Shown here piece by piece: positions 8,114-13,854 of a stretch of 13,854 nucleotides of DNA. Both the position numbers and the translations under genes were made by a program. Location: the NCBI GenBank assembly GCA_900553225.1, contig USCV01000039.1, forward strand, positions 1 through 13,854, read 5' to 3'. This DNA is from an uncultured Clostridium sp. Its GTDB lineage: Bacteria; Bacillota; Clostridia; TANB77; CAG-508. The notes under the pieces were generated by a model that was not told the origin of the DNA, searched no databases, and worked only from the letters and a program-made list of their open reading frames with translations. Each line of letters starts with the position of its first letter. The first letter of the stretch is position 1.

Positions 8114-8138
8114 ATCACAAATTATACATTTTTGCCAA
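8109..8138 (-). promoter_or_regulatory. Promoter of the tmcAL operon
   Basis: TTGGCA (8133-8138), an 18-base spacer and TATTAT (8109-8114) lie on the minus strand. The -10 is shared, on the opposite strand, with the rnhA promoter, so the two cannot be occupied together. The -35 is one arm of an inverted repeat. Confidence 0.5.
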
Positions 8139-8150
8139 TAGACTTTGGCA
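8133..8150. repeat. Short inverted repeat between rnhA and tmcAL
   Basis: TGCCAA and TTGGCA (8133-8138 and 8145-8150) flank a six-base loop. The left arm coincides with the tmcAL -35 hexamer. On the plus strand the hairpin is followed by ATTATTTTTT within the rnhA leader, so it could be either an operator or a weak attenuator. It is short enough to be chance. Confidence 0.35.
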
Positions 8151-8180
8151 TTATTTTTTGAAAGGTTTAGGTGAATTTTG

Positions 8181-8612
8181 ATGCAAGATGTTACAATATA
8201 TACTGATGGTGCATGTTCTGGTAATCCAGGTCCTGGTGGATGGGGAGCAATTCTTATGTATAATGATTATAAAAAGGAAATTTGTGGTGGAAATAAAAAC
8301 ACTACTAACAATATAATGGAGGTTAGTGCTGTTATAGAAGCATTAAAACTATTAAAGTCTCCTTGTAATGTTACACTATATAGTGATAGTGCCTATGTTG
8401 TTAATTGTTTTAACCAAGGTTGGATTTATAACTGGATAAAAAAGGGATGGAAAACTGCTGGAAATGAACCGGTTAAAAATAAAGAATTATGGCAAGAATT
8501 ATATGAATTAACAAAAGTACATAAAGTAAAGTTTGTAAAAGTTAAAGGTCATAGTGATAATGAATATAATAACCGTTGTGATGAACTTGCTAGAAGTCAA
8601 ATTGAAAAATGA
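8181..8612 (+). CDS. rnhA: Ribonuclease HI
   Basis: RNase HI cleaves the RNA strand of RNA-DNA hybrids, clearing primers and R-loops. The 143-residue protein carries all catalytic residues at nearly the E. coli positions: D9 in YTDGACSGNPGPGGWG, E47 in IMEVSAVIEAL, D69 in YSDSAYVV, H124 in KGHSD and D134 in NNRCDELA. The basic handle region is present (WIKKGWKTAGNEPVKN). The ATG at 8181 is preferred over the TTG directly before it, because an AGGTG sits eight bases upstream. It is the only plus-strand gene here, with its own promoter and a terminator overlapping its end. The single CGG in the gene spans two codons (CCG GTT) and is out of frame. Confidence 0.95.
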   Translation: MQDVTIYTDGACSGNPGPGGWGAILMYNDYKKEICGGNKNTTNNIMEVSAVIEALKLLKSPCNVTLYSDSAYVVNCFNQGWIYNWIKKGWKTAGNEPVKNKELWQELYELTKVHKVKFVKVKGHSDNEYNNRCDELARSQIEK

Positions 8613-8643
8613 CACATTTTTAAATAATGTGCCATTTTTTATT
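8607..8643. terminator. Convergent terminator between rnhA and rdgB
   Basis: A 12-bp stem with one mismatched (wobble) pair (8607-8618 with 8626-8637) overlaps the rnhA stop and is followed by TTT and further T's on the plus strand. A-rich sequence before the stem lets it also serve rdgB, whose stop is at 8653 on the other strand. Confidence 0.75.
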
Positions 8644-8652
8644 TATTAAAAT

Positions 8653-9252
8653 CTATTTTATAATTTTAATTAATTGCATCAATGCCTTTTCTCTATGTGT
8701 ATCTCCTAATTCCTCCGGTGTCAATTCATTCATTGTTCTATTAAATCCTTCTGGAATAAAAATAGGTGAATATGTTAGCATTTCTAATTTTGAATATTTT
8801 TTTGCAATTTTTCCTTTTGTTTCTCCTCTACATACAAACTTTTCTCCATCTGGCATTATAACTGTTAATACACATACAAATTTTGCAGTTCTATTTGAAT
8901 CTTCTACTTCTTTTAATTCATCTAACAATAAATCTAATTTTTCTTTTTGAGAAGCATTTTCTCCTCCATATCTTGCGCTGTATACTCCTGGTCTTCCATC
9001 TAGAGCATCAACACATAATCCTGCATCATCTGTCATTATTATTTCATTTATGCCATTTTCTATGCAATATTTTTTTATTGCTTGTGCTTTTATTAAAGAA
9101 TTCTCCTCGAAAGTTTTTCCATACTCTATTATAGTTTCACAAAAACCAATATCTTTTAATGAAAGTATTTCAACATCCATGTTCTTATATTTTAAAAATT
9201 CCTTCACTTGGTTTATTTTGCCTTTATTTCCTGTTCCATATATTATTTTCAT
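8653..9252 (-). CDS. rdgB: RdgB/HAM1-family XTP/dITP diphosphatase (divergent)
   Basis: The family hydrolyses non-canonical purine triphosphates (dITP, XTP) to monophosphates, cleaning the nucleotide pool. The 199 residues match the family. The N-terminal TGNKGK motif is at 7-12, E49 and E50 lie in GKTFEENSLIKAQA, the acidic pair D75-D76 in MTDDAGLCVDALDGRPGVYSARYGG, and H186-R187 in DTHREKAL. The region that normally reads GFGYDPIF is here KLEMLTYSPIF (155-165), lacking the conserved GFG and with Ser162 where an Asp contacts the base, so substrate preference may differ. AAAGGAGAG precedes the ATG. The gene lies 56 bases after the second ABC gene with no obvious terminator between, so it may be the last gene of the marR-ABC operon. 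The frame is intact. Confidence 0.9.
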   Translation of the reverse strand: MKIIYGTGNKGKINQVKEFLKYKNMDVEILSLKDIGFCETIIEYGKTFEENSLIKAQAIKKYCIENGINEIIMTDDAGLCVDALDGRPGVYSARYGGENASQKEKLDLLLDELKEVEDSNRTAKFVCVLTVIMPDGEKFVCRGETKGKIAKKYSKLEMLTYSPIFIPEGFNRTMNELTPEELGDTHREKALMQLIKIIK

Positions 9253-9308
9253 ATTTAATAGACTCTCCTTTTATATTAAAATATATTTTATATTTTTTAA
9301 TATATAAA

Positions 9309-11350
9309 TTATAACTCAAATTGAGAATTATAAAGTTCTGCATAAGCACCATTTTTCTTCATTAATTCATCATGATTTCCTTGTTCAATTATATTTCCTT
9401 CTTGCATTACTAATATAAGATCAGCATTTTTTATTGTAGATAGTCTATGTGCAATAATAAATGATGTTTTTCCTTCTGTTAATTTGTCCATTGCTTTTTG
9501 TACTAGTTCTTCTGTTCTTGTATCTACATTTGAAGTTGCTTCATCCAAAATTAAGAATGGTGAGTCTTCTATCATTCCTCTTGCAATTGTAAGTAATTGT
9601 CTTTGTCCTGCAGATACGCTATCATTTTCTGAAATTTCTGAATTATATCCATGTGGCAAGGTTTTTATAAAGTGGTGTAAGCCAACTTCCTTACATACTT
9701 CTATTACCCTTTCATCACTAATATGATCTCTATTATATATTATATTTTCTTTAACTGTTCCATCAAATAGCCAAGTATCTTGTAAAACCATTGTAAATAA
9801 ATCATGAATATTTTCCCTTGAAAGTTCACTTATTGGAACTCCATCTATTTTTATACTTCCAGAGTTGATTTCATAAAATTTCATAAGAAGGTTTACCATT
9901 GTAGTTTTTCCGAGCTCCTGTTGGTCCAACAATTGCAACTTTTTGTCCTGGTTTTGCTGTTGCAGTAAAGTTTTTTATTGTAGGTTTATCGTTGTTGTCA
10001 TATTGAAATACTACATTTTCAAATTCTATTTTTCCTTTAACTTCTTCCTTTTTTAAATACTTTTTAATGTTACTCTGATTTTGCATTTCTTCTTCATCTA
10101 AAAATTCAAATACTCTTTCACTAGATGCTGCTGTAGATTGAAGTGATGTCATTGCTTGTGCTATTTGAGAAAGTGGGAATGTGAATAATCTTACATAAGT
10201 AATAAATGCAATAATGACACCAAAAGATATCATATCATTCATCGTTAAAATTGCTCCAACAATACAAACCGCAACATATCCAAAGTTTCCTATAAAGTTC
10301 ATGATAGGTTGCATTATTCCTGATAAGAATTGGCTTTTTTGATTGCTCTTACATACCTTTTTATTTAATTCATCAAATTTTATATTTGATTCTTTTTCGC
10401 CATTATACGCTTTAACAACATTAAGTCCTGAATATACTTCTTCAATATGTCCATTTAGATTGCCTAATTCAGCTTGTTTAGAGACAAAGTATTTTTGGGA
10501 ATTTTTAAGTATTAACATCATGCCTGCAAATCCAATTATACTTGCTCCTATTGCTGTAAGTGCCATAATCCAATTTGTGTAAAACATCATTATAATTGCG
10601 CCTAAAAATAATGTTATACTACTTACTAAACTTCCTAATGACTGGTTCATTGTTTGAGCTATTGTATCAACATCATTTGTTACTCTAGATAAGGTATCTC
10701 CTGATTGATGTTTGTCAAAATATTTAAGTGGCAATTTATTTATTTTTATTGATATTCTGCTTCTTAAATTTTTAGCAAATTTATTTGCTACATCTGTCAT
10801 TGAAATTGATTGAATATATGTGCACAAACTACTACATAAATATAATATAACAAGTAATAAAACTATTTGCTTTATTTTATCAATATTCATAAATGGTTTC
10901 ACTATTTTTTGTATTGATTCTGGCATTTCATCTATTTTACTATATAATTCATCTACATTTGGATTTTCTCCAATAGATTGCATAGTTGTTACAAATTTGT
11001 ATTGATCTTCTATAGATATTTTTACACCATCAATTTCAATTTCCTCTCCATTTTGATTTGTCATTACTGCATTTGCTAATTTTTCTAGATTATCTTTATT
11101 TACAACCAATCCTTTAGAAATTTCATCTGTTAGTTCTGACAATTTATTTGGTGCAAAAATTGATAAAACTGCACCTAAAATTGCTAAAATTACAGCAATA
11201 GTTATTAATGCTCTATAACATTTAAGTTCAGTAAATAATCTCTTAATAGCAATTTTAAAATTTTTAGCTTTTTCTCCTGTAGCATTTCCCATTCCTGGAC
11301 CCATTGGACCTCTTGCATGAGACTTTGTTTCATTTTTATCTATTCCGCAT
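9309..11350 (-). CDS. ABC multidrug exporter subunit with canonical ATP site, read through two +1 shifts
   Basis: This half-transporter has an N-terminal six-helix membrane domain and a C-terminal ATPase domain, and probably pairs with the upstream ABC gene as an exporter. An insertion of about 80 mostly polar residues follows the first helix (about 70-155). Conventional translation stops 13 codons after a CGG inside Walker A. Skipping its C gives GPTGA-G-KTT (475-483) and continues to Q523, SAGQ (579-582), D602-E603 of Walker B and H634. The best start is ATG at 11350 behind AAAGGAGG with nine-base spacing, overlapping the end of the upstream gene. Its second codon is also CGG, and a C-skip gives MGIDKNETKSHARGPMGPGMG and 679 residues in total. 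The fallback start is ATG at 11304, with a poorly spaced GAGG. The Walker A joint is firm; the start is less so. Confidence 0.85.
9910..9912 (-). other. CGG +1 shift site in the Walker A motif
   Basis: The frame reads GGA GCT CGG AAA AAC. Skipping the C gives GGA GCT GGA AAA ACT ACA, Gly-Ala-Gly-Lys-Thr-Thr. The glycine before the Walker A lysine is essentially invariant in active ABC ATPases, so the shifted codon must be read as Gly and not Arg. Confidence 0.88.
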
Positions 11351-13106
11351 CTTCTAATTCCTCCTTTGACAATTGGGATAGAGCTATCTGTTTATAAACA
11401 TCACATGTTTTTAGTAACTCTTTATGAGTTCCTGCTCCTACAACTTCACCTCCATCTAGAACAATAATTTTATCTGCATTCATAATTGTTCCGATTCTTT
11501 GTGCTACAATTAGGCTTGTTGCATCTTTAGTATATTTTTTTAGTTCTTTTCTTAATACAGCATCTGTTTTATAATCTAGTGCTGAAAAGCTATCATCAAA
11601 AATATAAATTTCAGGATCTCTTGCTATTGCTCTTGCTATTGCAAGTCTTTGTTTTTGCCCTCCTGATACATTTGTACCACCTTGAGCTATATGAGAATTA
11701 TATGTATTATCCATTTTTTCAACAAAATCTTTACCTTGTGCAACCTCAATTGCTTTCTTAACTTTTTCTTCAGTAATATCTCCTTTTCCGTTATCTCCAT
11801 ATGTAATGTTAGAGCTAACTGTTCCATTAAACATTACTGCTTTTTGAGGTACATATCCTAATTTATTGTGTAAAAATTCAGATGTATAATCTTTTACATT
11901 TACACCATCTACTAAAACTTCACCTTCTGTTGCATCATAAAATCTTGGTACTAAATTTATTAGTGTAGATTTACCACTACCTGTTGAACCAATAAATGCT
12001 ACAGTTTCTCCTTTATTTGCTTTAAATGAAATATCTTTTAACAAGTATTCATCTGCATCTGGATACTTGAAGCATACATTTCTAAATTCTACTGTTCCTC
12101 TTTCATTTGTTTTATCTTCATTTACATTACCATCTTTTATATTAATTTCAGTATCTAGTACTTCATTAATACGTTTTGCTGAAACATTTGCACGAGGTAC
12201 CATCATAAATATCATAGCAAGCATCAAAAATGACATTATTACTTGCATTGCATATGAACTAAATACAACCATATCTCCAAATAAATTTAATTTATCTGCC
12301 ATTAATGCATCTTTTATTAAATAAGCACCTACAAAGTAGATTGATAGTGTTAGTCCATACATTATAAGATACATAACTGGTTGCATTACCGCAAAAGCCT
12401 TTTGGTTAAATAATTGTTGATTTGTTAATTTATCATTTACATCTTCGAATTTATCTTCTTGATATTTTTCAGCATTAAATGCTCTTACAACACGTATACC
12501 CGTTAAATTTTCACGAGTTACACTATTAATTTTATCTATTAATTTTTGAACAATCTTAAATCTCGGAATTACAACTATAATTAATGTAAATATTACTGAA
12601 AGTAATATAATAACAGCAACTGCTGTAAGTGCGCTCCATTCCCAACTTTTGTTTAATATTTTCGTAATTGCCCAAATTACTGTAATTGGAGCTTTAAGAA
12701 GCAATTGTAATCCCATTGCAATTAACATTTCAATTTGTGTAACATCATTTGTTGTTCTTGTAATTAAACTACTTGTAGAAAAGTTTTTTACTTCTTGCAT
12801 TGATAAATTTTCTACTTTAGTAAATATCTTTTTTCTAATATTCATGGAAAATGTTGATGAAATTTTAGATGTAAAATATCCTGTTATGACTGCTGTTATT
12901 AAGCTTCCAAGTGCACATGCAAGCATGTATCCTCCGTTTTTTAATATTTCAGACATCTGACTTCCTTCTGTTTGAACTAATACAGTTACTTGTGACATAT
13001 AATCTGGCATTTTTAATTCTAGCCAAACTTGAATAAATACTAAAATTAGACATATAAAACTTAATATATATCCTCGTTTACCTAAGTTTTTTAATAATTT
13101 AATCAT
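11340..13106 (-). CDS. ABC multidrug exporter subunit with degenerate ATP site
   Basis: This 588-residue half-transporter has six predicted membrane helices (about residues 12-300), then an ATPase domain. It carries Walker A GSTGSGKST (373-381), Q421, signature VSGGQKQR (479-486) and Walker B IYIFDDS (500-506). Asp505 replaces the catalytic Glu, and Gln536 (VAQR) replaces the switch histidine. These changes mark the degenerate partner of heterodimeric exporters such as TM287/288 and BmrC/BmrD. Its intact signature would complete the canonical ATP site formed by the next gene. AAAGGATG precedes the ATG, 22 bases after the marR-type gene. Its end overlaps the preferred start of the next gene by 11 bases. 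The transported substrate is unknown; drugs or lipids are typical. Every CGG here is out of frame, and the reading frame is intact. Confidence 0.93.
   Translation of the reverse strand: MIKLLKNLGKRGYILSFICLILVFIQVWLELKMPDYMSQVTVLVQTEGSQMSEILKNGGYMLACALGSLITAVITGYFTSKISSTFSMNIRKKIFTKVENLSMQEVKNFSTSSLITRTTNDVTQIEMLIAMGLQLLLKAPITVIWAITKILNKSWEWSALTAVAVIILLSVIFTLIIVVIPRFKIVQKLIDKINSVTRENLTGIRVVRAFNAEKYQEDKFEDVNDKLTNQQLFNQKAFAVMQPVMYLIMYGLTLSIYFVGAYLIKDALMADKLNLFGDMVVFSSYAMQVIMSFLMLAMIFMMVPRANVSAKRINEVLDTEINIKDGNVNEDKTNERGTVEFRNVCFKYPDADEYLLKDISFKANKGETVAFIGSTGSGKSTLINLVPRFYDATEGEVLVDGVNVKDYTSEFLHNKLGYVPQKAVMFNGTVSSNITYGDNGKGDITEEKVKKAIEVAQGKDFVEKMDNTYNSHIAQGGTNVSGGQKQRLAIARAIARDPEIYIFDDSFSALDYKTDAVLRKELKKYTKDATSLIVAQRIGTIMNADKIIVLDGGEVVGAGTHKELLKTCDVYKQIALSQLSKEELEDAE
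11345..11347 (-). other. CGG +1 shift site at codon 2 of the second ABC gene
   Basis: Behind the strongest ribosome binding site the message reads ATG CGG AAT AGA TAA, a four-codon dead end. Skipping the C gives ATG GGA ATA GAT and joins the long ABC frame with no stop. The site depends on accepting 11350 as the start. Confidence 0.55.
11351..11367 (-). promoter_or_regulatory. Ribosome binding site that decides the second ABC gene start
   Basis: AAAGGAGG (11360-11367) lies nine bases before ATG at 11350, inside the last codons of the upstream ABC gene. No comparable site precedes the later in-frame ATG at 11304, where GAGG is only four bases away. Overlap with the upstream stop suggests translational coupling. 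Confidence 0.65.
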
Positions 13107-13128
13107 ATTCTCATCCTTTCTTTATATC

Positions 13129-13593
13129 TTAATTATTTTGATTTTTCATATTGTTTTTCATCATTTGAATAACTCTCGAAAAAACTTCTAAGTCTTCTTT
13201 CGGAATATTTTGTGTAATAGTTTGTTCTGTTTTATCCATCTTCTTTTGATTTTGAAGAAAGATCTCTTTTGCTTTATTGTTTAATAATATTTTTTTACTT
13301 CTTGTATCTTCATTGTCTGTAACTCTCCTAATTAAATTGTTCTTCTCCATTGTATGTAATACTCCAGATACAGTTGCCCTTCTTAAGTTTAAAATATCTT
13401 CTAAATCTCTCTGATAAATATCTTCACTTGTATGATTTAAAATATATTCAATTATTTGCATTTGAGTTGGTGTTGGTAATTGCATAACATTTGCTTGTTC
13501 TTCTCTTTTTTCTATTTCATTATCACCTAATAAATTTCTTACAATCATTTTTTCTAATGACTTTATTTGATATAATAAATTATTTTTCTTCAT
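13129..13593 (-). CDS. MarR-family transcriptional regulator
   Basis: This is a 154-residue winged-helix regulator. The central region (about 40-115) has the MarR layout: a helix that begins LPTPTQMQIIEYIL, a recognition region LEDILNLRRATVSGVLHTMEKNNLI, and a wing with RRVTDNEDTRSKKILL. The N- and C-terminal helices would form the dimer interface. GAGGTG with close spacing precedes the ATG. It is the first gene of the operon, 22 bases before the ABC exporter genes. This is the usual setting for a ligand-responsive repressor of its own operon; no ligand can be inferred. The frame is intact and contains no CGG in frame. Confidence 0.9.
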   Translation of the reverse strand: MKKNNLLYQIKSLEKMIVRNLLGDNEIEKREEQANVMQLPTPTQMQIIEYILNHTSEDIYQRDLEDILNLRRATVSGVLHTMEKNNLIRRVTDNEDTRSKKILLNNKAKEIFLQNQKKMDKTEQTITQNIPKEDLEVFSRVIQMMKNNMKNQNN

Positions 13594-13631
13594 TTTTCAC
13601 CTCTTCTCTTTTAATGCAAACCGTAAAATCT

Positions 13632-13660
13632 ATTTTAATATCTAATTTATTAATTGTCAA
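13632..13660 (-). promoter_or_regulatory. Promoter of the marR-ABC operon
   Basis: A perfect TTGACA (13655-13660), a 17-base spacer and TAAAAT (13632-13637) lie on the minus strand, about 40 bases before the marR ATG. It is likely to be constitutively strong unless repressed. A/T-rich repeats sit directly upstream. Confidence 0.75.
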
Positions 13661-13665
13661 GTGCC

Positions 13666-13709
13666 TTACAATATATTTACAATATGTTCACAATACCTTT
13701 ACAATTTTT
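13666..13709 (-). repeat. Four tandem 11-bp boxes upstream of the marR promoter
   Basis: On the plus strand the units read TTACAATATAT, TTACAATATGT, TCACAATACCT and TTACAATTTTT with an exact 11-base period, starting five bases upstream of the -35. On the transcribed strand the shared core is ATTGTAA. Helical phasing and position suggest a binding array for an activator or repressor, or an UP-like element. Confidence 0.55.
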
Positions 13710-13733
13710 TTTTACAAAACATCTAATATAAAT

Positions 13734-13779
13734 AAAAAAAGAATCCGTTTTATTAGATTTTTGTCCAATAAAAGGATTC
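13734..13779 (-). terminator. Terminator of a minus-strand gene beyond the right edge
   Basis: Arms GAATCCGTTTTATT (13741-13754) and AATAAAAGGATTC (13767-13779) pair with one bulged base. On the minus strand the stem is followed by seven U's (13734-13740). It isolates the marR operon from an upstream gene. In 13780-13854 I see no convincing coding sequence. Confidence 0.65.
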
Positions 13780-13854
13780 ATTCTATTATATCTTTATAAA
13801 TTATTATTTACTGTTTCATTATATTCTTTTAAATTTTCATTTTACTTAGTATTA

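Noticed and set aside
4941..11347. CGG reassigned to another single amino acid
   Set aside because: A sense reassignment keeps the reading frame. Here the frame changes by one base at each site, so simple reassignment does not explain it.
4859..11350. Frameshifts as sequencing or assembly errors
   Set aside because: None lies in a homopolymer, the usual cause. All are an extra C before GG, and about 20 out-of-frame CGGs cause no problem. Raw reads would settle it; I cannot see them.
13780..13854. C-terminus of a minus-strand gene at the right edge
   Set aside because: One frame gives a short plausible tail ending in NETVNNNL, but it is preceded by an in-frame stop. The terminator at 13734-13779 implies a gene just outside, but its end cannot be fixed.

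Overview
The window is low-GC DNA from a spore-forming Firmicute, probably an uncultured-type Clostridia. The evidence is A/T-rich codon use, strong GGAGG ribosome binding sites, TTGACA-17-TAAAAT promoters, and RNase Y, SpoIIM and TmcAL-type proteins. It is ordinary chromosomal housekeeping DNA: I see no rRNA, tRNA, IS element, prophage or CRISPR array. All genes are on the minus strand except rnhA.

Layout from high to low coordinates, the direction of minus-strand transcription. (1) A MarR-type regulator followed by two ABC half-transporters that look like a heterodimeric multidrug exporter, then an RdgB/HAM1 nucleotide pyrophosphatase (13593-8653). The operon has a strong promoter preceded by four 11-bp repeats. 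(2) rnhA (RNase HI) on the plus strand, sharing a convergent terminator with rdgB and a divergent promoter region with tmcAL. (3) A tight cluster tmcAL - endonuclease Q - spoIIM (8048-4859). (4) xerD with its own promoter. (5) A long-chain acyl-CoA synthetase. (6) rny (RNase Y), with a promoter at its head and a terminator at its end. A further promoter at 54-82 points to a gene beyond the left edge.

The striking observation concerns reading frames. Three genes (spoIIM, tmcAL and the second ABC subunit) are broken in conventional translation. Each is repaired by skipping a single base, and every break lies exactly at an in-frame CGG codon: two in spoIIM, one in tmcAL, one in the Walker A motif of the ABC protein. 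A fifth CGG is codon 2 of the same ABC gene (ATG CGG A), where the well-placed ribosome binding site gives the full-length frame only if the C is skipped. In every case dropping the C of CGG leaves a glycine codon (GGA or GGT). In the Walker A motif, and apparently in the SpoIIM motif, that glycine is the conserved residue. Reading every gene, I found no CGG used as an ordinary arginine codon anywhere in about 12 kb of coding sequence. CGG does occur about 20 times out of frame, and CGA, CGC and CGT are all used in frame.

I therefore infer that CGG is unassigned as arginine in this organism and acts as a +1 frameshift signal, decoded as C-skip plus Gly or as a four-base CGGN glycine codon. 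The three genes would then be functional rather than pseudogenes. The alternatives are assembly errors or independent decay, but neither predicts five of five events at the same codon with the same inserted base in front of a glycine codon.
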